From Acidimicrobiia bacterium (GTDB taxonomy: Bacteria; Actinomycetota; Acidimicrobiia; Spongiisociales; ZC4RG35), in NCBI GenBank assembly GCA_025929005.1, contig JAICND010000129.1:1-5454 (forward strand): a stretch of 5,454 bases of DNA, read 5' to 3'. The notes beneath the pieces were generated by a model. It searched no databases. It was given only the letters and a program-made list of their open reading frames with translations, and had not been told where the DNA came from. The position numbers were made by a program, and so were the translations under genes. How positions within the stretch are numbered: position 1 is the first letter of the stretch; every line of letters begins with the position of its first letter. Positions 1-4,913 of this stretch are shown here, piece after piece.

Positions 1-9
1 CGAGGACCG

Positions 10-21
10 GCGTAGCTACGC
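10..21. repeat. 12-base perfect palindrome at the stop codon of the membrane-protein gene
   Basis: GCGTAGCTACGC is a perfect palindrome spanning the TAG stop of the minus-strand gene. As RNA it could form a 4-base-pair stem with an AGCT loop, extendable past one mismatch by two more G-C pairs. No run of T follows on either strand, so it does not qualify as an intrinsic terminator. A 12-base palindrome can arise by chance, and its role is unknown. Confidence 0.3.
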
Positions 22-420
22 GGGGCTTTCCTTGACCGAGCGGAGGACCAGCCCGATGCCTCCAAAGAGGAGAATCAGGATCACGATGAAATCAAATGCC
101 GTCATGCCGTCAAACGAGAAACGAACACTGGCAATGGTGCCGACGATCAGAGCTAGCAGTGAGCCTCCCGCCAGGGCCCATCCGTACCACTTGGTCGAGT
201 CGTAGAAGACGATTCCGATTCCGATCACGAAGACGATCATGATCATGCCACCCGTCACCCGGAACCCTCCGAAGCCGAACAATCCACCGCCGAAACCGTT
301 GACCACGTGCAGTGACGTAAGGAGCAGATAGCCGCCGGCGATGGTCATGGCCGCTCCCAGCAGGAAAGCCCCCACTCCGCCTCGGGTGCCACCGGCTCCT
401 TTTCGTGGTCGTTGGTCCAT
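16..420 (-). CDS. Small four-helix integral membrane protein of unknown function
   Basis: The protein has 134 residues from ATG at 420; a GTG directly before it (423) would add one residue. A short basic N-terminus (MDQRPRKG) leads into four hydrophobic stretches at about residues 16-37, 56-73, 79-98 and 108-126. The first, from GGVGAFLLGAAMTIAGGYLLL, is glycine-rich. Aromatic or charged residues (FYDSTKWYGW) lie between helices 2 and 3, and a basic LRSVKESPA tail follows helix 4. It has no signal-peptide cleavage site, catalytic motif or recognisable domain. I recall similar glycine-rich four-helix proteins of about this length in several bacterial phyla, all uncharacterised, and cannot name the family with confidence. 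There is no Shine-Dalgarno sequence before the start. A TAGCAT element six bases upstream of the ATG would fit a leaderless transcript. It is divergent from the VOC gene at 485. The reading frame is convincing; the function is unknown. Confidence 0.8.
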   Translation of the reverse strand: MDQRPRKGAGGTRGGVGAFLLGAAMTIAGGYLLLTSLHVVNGFGGGLFGFGGFRVTGGMIMIVFVIGIGIVFYDSTKWYGWALAGGSLLALIVGTIASVRFSFDGMTAFDFIVILILLFGGIGLVLRSVKESPA

Positions 421-426
421 CACTGG

Positions 427-432
427 ATGCTA
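427..432 (-). promoter_or_regulatory. Possible -10 element (TAGCAT) for a leaderless membrane-protein transcript
   Basis: On the minus strand TAGCAT is followed by six bases (CCAGTG) and then the ATG at 420, so initiation would fall at or next to the start codon. This agrees with the missing Shine-Dalgarno sequence and with leaderless mRNAs being common in actinobacteria. No convincing -35 hexamer lies 16-18 bases upstream, so this remains weak. Confidence 0.25.
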
Positions 433-471
433 CGTCGCCATGCCTAAGGTCGCCGGGAGCGATCATGCCGG

Positions 472-477
472 TATCTT
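472..477 (+). promoter_or_regulatory. Possible -10 element (TATCTT) for a leaderless VOC transcript
   Basis: TATCTT is followed by seven bases and then the ATG at 485, placing a transcription start on the start codon itself. No purine-rich ribosome binding site lies in the preceding 20 bases, so leaderless initiation is a reasonable reading. There is no clear -35 hexamer. The spacing resembles that of the divergent element at 427-432. Confidence 0.25.
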
Positions 478-484
478 CATACAA

Positions 485-853
485 ATGATCACCGCACTGC
501 ACTCCCTGATATATGCCGACGACGCCGAAGCGGCTCGTGCGTTCTTCAGCGACGTTCTGCGATGGCCCAACATCGATACCGGGGGAGGCTGGCTCATCTT
601 CAAGTCGGGCCCCTCAGAGCTGGGGGTGCATCCCACCTCGCAGGGAGATTGGTCGACGGAACAGAAGCACGAGATCTCGCTGGTCTGCGACGATATCGAG
701 GCGACCGTCGCTGAGCTGAGAGACCGGGGGGCAAGGTTCGCTGGAGAGGTGACCGACCTCGAGTTCGGTCTGGCTATCCAACTCCAGATTCCCGGTGGCC
801 CCGAGGTCATGCTCTACCAGCCGAAGTACGACCCTCCGGCGCTAACGCTTTGA
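485..853 (+). CDS. VOC superfamily protein (glyoxalase/bleomycin resistance/extradiol dioxygenase fold)
   Basis: The protein has 122 residues and two beta-alpha-beta-beta-beta modules, the usual size of a single-domain VOC protein. Module 1 (about 1-52) opens with MITALHSLIYADDAEAARAF, continues through FFSDVLRWP and GGWLIFKSGPSELGVHP. Module 2 (about 60-115) has HEISLVCDDIEATVAELRDRGARF and ends IPGGPEVMLYQP. Residues at the usual metal-ligand positions are His6, Glu45 or His49, His62 and Glu107, so metal binding is plausible. The substrate cannot be read from sequence; such proteins range from glyoxalase-like enzymes to antibiotic-binding proteins. The start at 485 was chosen because the first beta strand begins there. 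The frame is open further upstream with an ATG at 440, but that extension is not VOC-like. The last 12 bases overlap the convergent small gene at 842-976. Confidence 0.85.
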   Translation: MITALHSLIYADDAEAARAFFSDVLRWPNIDTGGGWLIFKSGPSELGVHPTSQGDWSTEQKHEISLVCDDIEATVAELRDRGARFAGEVTDLEFGLAIQLQIPGGPEVMLYQPKYDPPALTL

Positions 854-976
854 GCGCCTCTTTGGCGCGTCACCGTCGCCCCAGAGCTTCTTGGTCAGCT
901 GACCGATCGTTTTAAGAGCTGTCGCGCCAAAGAAGGTGGGGGTCGAAGGCCAGACACCAAAGAACCTATTTGTCAT
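842..976 (-). CDS. Probable small protein of 44 residues, unknown function
   Basis: An ATG at 976 opens a 44-codon frame ending in TAG. It is preceded by AGGAGGTG nine bases upstream, essentially the full complement of the 16S rRNA tail and the strongest ribosome binding site in the window. The product begins MTNRFFGVWPSTPTFFGA, aromatic and proline-rich with two FFG motifs. A middle segment (TALKTIGQLTKKLWGDGD) could form an amphipathic helix, and the tail APKRRSKR is strongly basic. There is no membrane segment or recognised domain. About two thirds of third codon positions are G or C, as expected for real coding sequence here. The same frame is open to a GTG at 1030, but that start would bury the Shine-Dalgarno sequence inside the gene. 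It is divergent from the VOC gene at 1049 and overlaps the stop of the VOC gene at 485 by 12 bases. Basic tail and aromatic patches suggest nucleic-acid or membrane-surface contact, which is speculation. Confidence 0.55.
   Translation of the reverse strand: MTNRFFGVWPSTPTFFGATALKTIGQLTKKLWGDGDAPKRRSKR
854..868 (+). repeat. Short hairpin immediately after the VOC stop codon
   Basis: GCGCC, loop TCTTT, GGCGC forms a perfect 5-base-pair stem starting at the first base after TGA. No T-tract follows, so it is at most an mRNA 3'-end stabilising structure. The same bases encode the basic C-terminus of the minus-strand small ORF, so the symmetry may be incidental. Confidence 0.25.
891..913 (+). terminator. 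Weak candidate intrinsic terminator for the VOC gene
   Basis: TTGGTC, loop AGCT, GACCGA gives a six-pair stem (one G-T wobble) whose core GGTCAGCTGACC is a perfect 12-base palindrome. TCGTTTT follows. It lies about 37 bases after the VOC stop in the right orientation, but the stem is short and the T-run is interrupted. It also falls inside the predicted minus-strand small ORF. Confidence 0.3.
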
Positions 977-983
977 CGCCAGG

Positions 984-991
984 CACCTCCT
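984..991 (-). promoter_or_regulatory. Near-consensus Shine-Dalgarno sequence of the 44-residue ORF
   Basis: AGGAGGTG on the minus strand, with GGAGG ending nine bases before the ATG at 976. It is the main evidence that the small frame is translated and fixes its start at 976 rather than at the upstream GTG at 1030. Confidence 0.6.
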
Positions 992-1048
992 ACCGGAATG
1001 AGGCGTGGTCCCAGCAGGTTGGACTGACAAGTCAACGAAGGATCACGC

Positions 1049-1567
1049 ATGCCTATCAACCGCCTCAATCACGCCGTCTTATACGTTCGAGATGCCAATC
1101 GTTCGGCCGAGTTCTATACCAACAAGCTCGGTTTTCGCGCTCTTCCAATGGCCTTTCCAGGAGGGGTTTTCCTCCAGGCGGAGGGTTCGACCAATGACCA
1201 CGATCTCGGATTGTTCTCGATCGGTGCCGCCGCGGCCGACTCGCCTGCAGGACGCAGCGCCGTGGGCCTTTACCACCTGGCTTGGGAGGTAGACACCCTC
1301 GCTGACCTGGAGCGACTGGCCAGGGTGCTCTCCGAAGCCGGGGCACTTGTGGGCGCCACCGATCACGGCAGCACCAAAGCGCTCTACGGCAAGGATCCCG
1401 ATGGGATCGAGTTCGAGATCAGCTGGTTGGTTCCCGCCGACCGTCTCGGTCCCGACACATCTCCCACTTCGCGGCGTCTTGACCTAGCGGCAGAGATCGA
1501 GAAGTACGGGGCCGACACCCAGGGAGGTGTTGGCGTCAGCCGACCCAAGGCCGGGGCGCCTGCTTGA
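1049..1567 (+). CDS. VOC superfamily protein resembling type I extradiol (catechol 2,3-) dioxygenases
   Basis: The protein has 172 residues. Module 1 (about 5-60) starts INRLNHAVLYVRDANRSAEFYTNKLGF; module 2 (about 73-127) starts GLYHLAWEVDTLADLERL and ends with DHGSTKALYGKDPDGIEFEISW. His8, His76 and Glu123 occupy the three metal-ligand positions of type I extradiol dioxygenases, and the DHG...Y..DPDG...E signature recalls CatE-type catechol 2,3-dioxygenases. Those enzymes are usually near 280-300 residues with two module pairs; this has one pair, so ring cleavage is not assured. The tail (about 128-172) carries RRLDLAAEIEKYGADTQGG and looks partly disordered. AAGGA sits six bases before the ATG, supporting the start. 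The stop overlaps the next start by four bases, so both genes are probably cotranscribed. It may be an oxygenase, a glyoxalase-like enzyme or a binding protein. Confidence 0.87.
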   Translation: MPINRLNHAVLYVRDANRSAEFYTNKLGFRALPMAFPGGVFLQAEGSTNDHDLGLFSIGAAAADSPAGRSAVGLYHLAWEVDTLADLERLARVLSEAGALVGATDHGSTKALYGKDPDGIEFEISWLVPADRLGPDTSPTSRRLDLAAEIEKYGADTQGGVGVSRPKAGAPA

Positions 1568-2169
1568 CCGAGCGAGTGAGTGGGGGCGAGCGGGTTCTGA
1601 TTGAGACGGTCGAACAATGGGCCGACTGGCTGGAAGCGAATCATGGTCGCCAGGAGGGGGTCTGGCTGGTCTCCTGGACCAAGACCACCGGAAAGCCGTC
1701 GATCGCCTATGACGACATGGTCTCTGAGGCCTTGCGTTTCGGCTGGATCGATAGCAAGGGCATCCGACTCGACGAGGAGAGGGCGATGCAGTGGTTTTCG
1801 CCCCGTCGTCCTGGTAGCGGCTGGGCGCGCACCAACAAAGCACGCATCGAGCAGCTCGAACGCGAAGGTCGCATGGCTCCCGCCGGCCGCAAGGTGATCG
1901 AGGCGGCCAAGGCGGACGGGACCTGGCAACTCCTCGACGCCGTGGAGGATCTGGTCGTCCCCGACGATCTCGCCGCAGCCTTCGCGGCTAACCCTGGCTC
2001 CGCTGAGCATTGGGAGGCATTTCCCAAGTCCGTCAAGCGGGCGATTCTGGCGTGGATCGTCCAGGCCAAGCGACCTGAGACGAGATCCCGGCGCGTGACA
2101 GAAACGGCCACTTTGGCTGCCCGCGGTGAGCGGGCTAATCAGCCGAAACCGACCTCAGGGAGACGCTGA
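1564..2169 (+). CDS. YdeI/OmpD-associated (OmdA) family protein
   Basis: The product has 201 residues from a TTG overlapping the preceding stop (TTGA); a GTG at 1576 (197 residues) is an alternative, and neither has a strong ribosome binding site. The whole chain matches this cytoplasmic family: EQWADWLEANHGRQEGVWLVSW near the start, YDDMVSEALRFGWIDSKGIRLD (about 49-70), the WFSPRRPGSGWARTNKARIEQL block (about 76-97), GRMAPAGRKVIEAAKADGTW, and a C-terminal VKRAILAWIVQAKRPETRSRRVTETATLAARGE (about 157-189). The family has been linked to bacteriocin or antimicrobial-peptide protection and OmpD in enterobacteria, but its biochemistry is not settled and an OmpD link would not apply in an actinobacterium. 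Translational coupling to the VOC gene suggests joint expression. The final 15 bases overlap the convergent SDR gene. Confidence 0.88.
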   Translation: MTERVSGGERVLIETVEQWADWLEANHGRQEGVWLVSWTKTTGKPSIAYDDMVSEALRFGWIDSKGIRLDEERAMQWFSPRRPGSGWARTNKARIEQLEREGRMAPAGRKVIEAAKADGTWQLLDAVEDLVVPDDLAAAFAANPGSAEHWEAFPKSVKRAILAWIVQAKRPETRSRRVTETATLAARGERANQPKPTSGRR

Positions 2170-3129
2170 CCTGATGGCCTCGAAACCCGACTCGATTGTC
2201 ACGATGGGCTGGTAACCGAGAATGCGGCGGGCCTTGTCCGTGGTGATGTAGTGGTCCAGGGAGAGCATCTCCACCGCGAGACGGGTGAGAGGAGGCTTCT
2301 GACCTGGCCGCAACTTCCGCCAGATTCCCTCGATCACCCGGGCCGCCGCTGCCGCCACCGGTGCCGGGAAGGAGCGATCGGGAAGATCAACACCGTTGGC
2401 GCCCAGGTACCCGCCGAGGAATGCCCGCATCTGGACCGGTTCCTCATCGGTGATGTAAAAGACCTCGCCCGAACATTGTCCGTTCATGGCCAGCCGGATC
2501 CCGGCTGTTAGGTTTTCGATGTTCGTCGTGCTGATGGTCTGGCGTCCTCCGCTGAGCCAGAGGAATTGACCCTTGGCCACCATCTCCTTGATCTCGGGGA
2601 GGATGGTGGTGTCACCGGGGCCCCACACCAGACACGGCCGGATGGCCACGGTCTCGAACTGTGGAGGATCATTGGCTGCGATCACGGCCAGTTCTCCTTC
2701 GGCTTTAGTGGCGGCATAGTCATGGGTCGTGGTCTCGGGAAGGGGGGACGATTCGTTCACGTCTCGCAGAGGTATACCGGCAAGGAGCACCGAATCCGTG
2801 CTGATGTGGACGAAACGGCGGACGCCGGCCTGACGAGCCGCGTCGAGCAACCTCTTCGTACCCATTACGTTGGCTTGGTAATACCGGCCCGGGGGTGCCC
2901 ACTCACCGGCTTCGGCCGCACAGTGGACTACGACTTCAGATCCCACGACGTGTCTAGCTTCGACATCGTCGAGAGAGCAAGGGATCGGAATGGCCCCGAG
3001 TTTGGAGACGACCTCGCCGGCGGTAGGTGAACGGGCCATGGCCTTCACCTGGTGATCCTCGGCGAGCGACCGGATCACGGCTCCTCCGACGAAGCCTGAC
3101 CCTCCGGTGACGAAAACCGACGGTTGCAC
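2155..3129 (-). CDS. NAD(P)-dependent epimerase/dehydratase, extended SDR of 3-beta-HSD type
   Basis: The protein has 324 residues, full length for an extended short-chain dehydrogenase/reductase. The N-terminal Rossmann fold has the TGGSGFVG dinucleotide-binding motif at 8-15. HCAAEAGEW (69-77) is the cofactor-lining segment after the fourth strand, NVMGTKRLLDAARQAGVRRFVHIST follows (87-111), and the YAATK catalytic pair is Tyr138 and Lys142 with Ser110 or Thr111 as the partner hydroxyl. IRPCLVWGPGD (163-173) and STTNIENLTAGI (200-211) mark the substrate domain, and TDKARRILGYQP (297-308) is the usual C-terminal motif. It probably oxidises or reduces a sterol-, sugar- or terpenoid-like alcohol; the substrate cannot be deduced. 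No acidic residue is obvious at the end of strand 2 (KAMARS), which may favour NADP. The start is GTG at 3129; upstream in-frame codons reach a stop without another start. The Shine-Dalgarno sequence is weak. Confidence 0.9.
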   Translation of the reverse strand: MQPSVFVTGGSGFVGGAVIRSLAEDHQVKAMARSPTAGEVVSKLGAIPIPCSLDDVEARHVVGSEVVVHCAAEAGEWAPPGRYYQANVMGTKRLLDAARQAGVRRFVHISTDSVLLAGIPLRDVNESSPLPETTTHDYAATKAEGELAVIAANDPPQFETVAIRPCLVWGPGDTTILPEIKEMVAKGQFLWLSGGRQTISTTNIENLTAGIRLAMNGQCSGEVFYITDEEPVQMRAFLGGYLGANGVDLPDRSFPAPVAAAAARVIEGIWRKLRPGQKPPLTRLAVEMLSLDHYITTDKARRILGYQPIVTIESGFEAIRSASP

Positions 3130-3143
3130 TCGTTCGTCACCAT

Positions 3144-3160
3144 ACCGACCGGTTCTCGGT
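3144..3160. repeat. Inverted repeat ACCGA-N7-TCGGT in the divergent intergenic region
   Basis: A perfect 5-base inverted repeat with a 7-base spacer lies between the SDR start (3129) and the proposed ECF promoter (-35 at 3167). It would fall in or near the 5' leader of the SDR gene and just upstream of the DGPF promoter, so it could be an operator for either. Arms this short can occur by chance. Confidence 0.3.
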
Positions 3161-3166
3161 GGACTA

Positions 3167-3193
3167 TGTCGAAATCACCTGTCATCGTTCGTC
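3167..3193 (+). promoter_or_regulatory. Predicted ECF42-type promoter of the DGPF-sigma operon
   Basis: TGTCGA at 3167-3172 is followed after 17 bases by CGTC at 3190-3193. From memory, the motif reported for ECF42 sigma factors in Streptomyces venezuelae is TGTCGA at -35 and CG(A/T)C at -10, upstream of DGPF genes. Both halves match here, ahead of a DGPF gene cotranscribed with an ECF42-type sigma factor. Transcription would start near 3200, leaving a leader of about 40 bases. Inspecting the other TGTCGA occurrences I noticed (near 5196 on the plus strand, and in the SDR gene on the minus strand near 2960), neither has CGTC at that distance. Confidence 0.65.
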
Positions 3194-3241
3194 CTCGTTT
3201 TGAAAAGCCCCTTGAGGGAACACACGCAACGAAGGAGAGTC

Positions 3242-3640
3242 ATGCGGTATCTGTTGCTGATCTACGGCCCGAACGTCGACCCATCACAGGCGACCCCCGA
3301 ACAGCTCGCCGCTTCGATGAATGAGTGGAGCGATTACACCGCAGACCTTTTGCGACGTGGGGTGATGGATGCGGGCGAAGCGCTCGAAGGATCCGAGACC
3401 GCCACCACGGTCCGGCTCCGAGATGGAGAGGTACTTACGACCGACGGACCATTTGCAGAAACGGCCGAGGTCCTCGGGGGCTATTACGTCCTCCGAGTCA
3501 AGGATCTCGACGAGGCGATCGCCATCGCCGCGGCTTGCCCGGCGTCACGAACCGGTTCTATCGAATTGCGGCCGATCCAGGAGTTAGGCGCTGAATATCA
3601 GCAGGCAATCTTGGAGCGGGCCGGACTCGGTGGAACCTGA
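3242..3640 (+). CDS. DGPF-motif (YCII-related) protein associated with an ECF42 sigma factor
   Basis: The product has 132 residues. It opens MRYLLLIYGPNVDPSQATPEQ and carries a predicted helix (MNEWSDYTADLLRRGVM, 26-42), a beta segment TTVRLRDGEVLTTDGPFAET with the hallmark DGPF at 68-71, then LGGYYVLRVKDLDEAIAIAAACPA (78-101) and IELRPIQEL (107-115). This is a complete ferredoxin-like alpha-beta protein of the YCII/DGPF family. These proteins are the usual neighbours and transcriptional targets of ECF42 sigma factors; their biochemical activity is unknown. The frame is open upstream to 3107, but AAGGAG four to five bases before the ATG at 3242 and the start of the domain fix the start. The stop lies inside the sigma gene (11-base overlap), so translation is probably coupled. 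Transcription probably depends on the promoter at 3167-3193. Confidence 0.92.
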   Translation: MRYLLLIYGPNVDPSQATPEQLAASMNEWSDYTADLLRRGVMDAGEALEGSETATTVRLRDGEVLTTDGPFAETAEVLGGYYVLRVKDLDEAIAIAAACPASRTGSIELRPIQELGAEYQQAILERAGLGGT

Positions 3641-4913
3641 AACGACGTCGAGCACCGACACCTTCGACGACCAGGCGGCCCGGCTCTACCGCCAGATCTG
3701 GGGCCGGGCCGTAGCTTCCCTCGTCCGCCAGCTTCGTGATCTAGACCTGGCCGAAGATGCACTCCAGGAGGCTTGGGTGGTAGCGCTGGGTCGCTGGCGA
3801 AGAGACGGTTTCCCCCGCGACCCCCTCGCCTGGCTTATCACTGCCGCTCGCAACAAGGCGATCGATCGGCTTCGCCGTGAGAAGACCTTCGAGGCCAAAC
3901 AGCATCTGTTGGTCGACCACAGCATGAGTCCAGACCCCTTTGAGCAACTCTCCGACACGGCTCTGACCGACGACCGCCTCCGTTTGATGTTTGCGTGCTG
4001 TCATCCGGCTCTGGCCACTGAAGCAAGGGTGGCGCTGACACTCCGCACTCTGGGAGGTTTGACTACACCGGAAATCGCCGCCGCCTTCTTGGTTCCCGAG
4101 GCGACGATGGGCCAGCGGCTGGTCAGGGCGAAGCGAAAGATCAAGATTGCGGGCATTCCGTTTGAAGTGCCGCCTGATCATGCCTTGACCGATCGTCTCA
4201 GTTCTGTATTGGCGGTCATCTACCTGATCTTCACGGAGGGGTACGCCGCCACCTCGGGAGACGCGTTGATAAGGACTGGGTTGTGCTCGGAAGCGATCCG
4301 CTTGGGGCGCCTGGTCGTGGAGCTCATGCCTGACGAGGCTGAGCCTTTGGGGTTGTTGAGCCTGATGCTGCTGCACCATTCTCGAAGAAACGCCCGAGTC
4401 GACCCGGCCGGCGACCTTGTCCTTCTCAAGGACCAGGATCGATCTTTGTGGGACTCCGAAGCCATTGCGGAGGGAGCGGGATACGTTCGACGGGCTCTTC
4501 AACAATCCTTGCTGGGTCCGTATGTGATTCAAGCCGCCATTGCCGCCGCGCACGCCGAAGCTCGGTCATTTGGCGAAACTGATTGGGAGGCAGTGGTGAC
4601 GTGGTTCGACCTCCTCGAGGCGGTTTCCAAATCACCTGTGGTTGCCTTGAACCGCGCGGTCGCCCTGGCAATGAGAGACGGACCCTCGTCGGGTCTCGAG
4701 GAACTCGATCGATTGTCTACCGATACTCGGCTGGAGGGCCATCATCTCCTCCACGCGGCCCGAGCGGAGCTATTGCGCCGACTGGGTCGACGAACCGAAG
4801 CAGTCGTGGCCTACCGCATGTCTCTCGAGCTGCCCCAGAACGAAACCGAGCGTCGCTACCTCCTACGCCGCCTGGATGAGCTGGGATCTAGCCAGGGGGA
4901 CGGCGGAGGATGA
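3630..4913 (+). CDS. ECF sigma factor with long C-terminal extension (ECF42 type, DUF6596)
   Basis: The protein has 427 residues, about twice a plain ECF sigma factor. Sigma region 2 spans roughly 15-85, with DLAEDALQEAWVVALGRW and the region 2.3-2.4 segment PLAWLITAARNKAIDRLRRE that melts and reads the -10. Region 4 spans about 115-172: LRLMFACCHPALATEARVALTLR, the helix-turn-helix GLTTPEIAAAFLVPEATMGQRLVRAKRKI, then IPFEVP. The extension has a DUF6596-like block (about 186-285: RLSSVLAVIYLIFTEGYAATSG, LLSLMLLHHSRRNARVD, LLKDQDRSLWD) and helical TPR-like repeats (about 286-418: SPVVALNRAVALAM, RRLGRRTEAVVAYRMSLEL, ERRYLLRRLDEL). No anti-sigma gene is adjacent; in this group the extension is thought to control activity. 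The GTG start overlaps the DGPF gene by 11 bases; GGAG lies 13 bases upstream. The last 26 bases overlap the convergent kinase gene. Its likely target is the DGPF promoter, giving autoregulation. Confidence 0.93.
   Translation: MEPETTSSTDTFDDQAARLYRQIWGRAVASLVRQLRDLDLAEDALQEAWVVALGRWRRDGFPRDPLAWLITAARNKAIDRLRREKTFEAKQHLLVDHSMSPDPFEQLSDTALTDDRLRLMFACCHPALATEARVALTLRTLGGLTTPEIAAAFLVPEATMGQRLVRAKRKIKIAGIPFEVPPDHALTDRLSSVLAVIYLIFTEGYAATSGDALIRTGLCSEAIRLGRLVVELMPDEAEPLGLLSLMLLHHSRRNARVDPAGDLVLLKDQDRSLWDSEAIAEGAGYVRRALQQSLLGPYVIQAAIAAAHAEARSFGETDWEAVVTWFDLLEAVSKSPVVALNRAVALAMRDGPSSGLEELDRLSTDTRLEGHHLLHAARAELLRRLGRRTEAVVAYRMSLELPQNETERRYLLRRLDELGSSQGDGGG

Noticed and set aside
341..484. N-terminal extension of the first VOC protein
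   Set aside because: It runs through the opposing membrane-protein gene, is proline/arginine-rich and does not resemble VOC sequence; the fold begins at 485.
842..1030. Longer 62-codon version of the small minus-strand gene from GTG at 1030
   Set aside because: The strong Shine-Dalgarno sequence at 984-991 points to the ATG at 976; the extra 18 residues would be encoded across that site.
1019..1035. GACT-GACA-AGTC imperfect palindrome before the second VOC gene, and TTGACT on the minus strand as a -35 box
   Set aside because: The stem is only four base pairs and no -10 hexamer lies at proper spacing from TTGACT; chance is sufficient.
1384..2010. Minus-strand open frame (208 codons) across the VOC/OmdA junction
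   Set aside because: It is antisense to two well-supported genes, has low-complexity composition and no ribosome binding site or domain.
2566..3030. Plus-strand open frame (154 codons) opposite the SDR gene
   Set aside because: The SDR on the other strand has every family motif; this frame is a shadow with no protein-like features.
3107..3241. N-terminal extension of the DGPF protein
   Set aside because: It would run through the predicted promoter and the ribosome binding site, and the family begins at MRYLLLIYGP.
3741..4553. Long minus-strand open frame (270 codons) opposite the sigma factor gene
   Set aside because: It lies wholly antisense to a gene with clear domain matches. Its translation has no recognisable motif, and long antisense frames are expected in GC-rich DNA.
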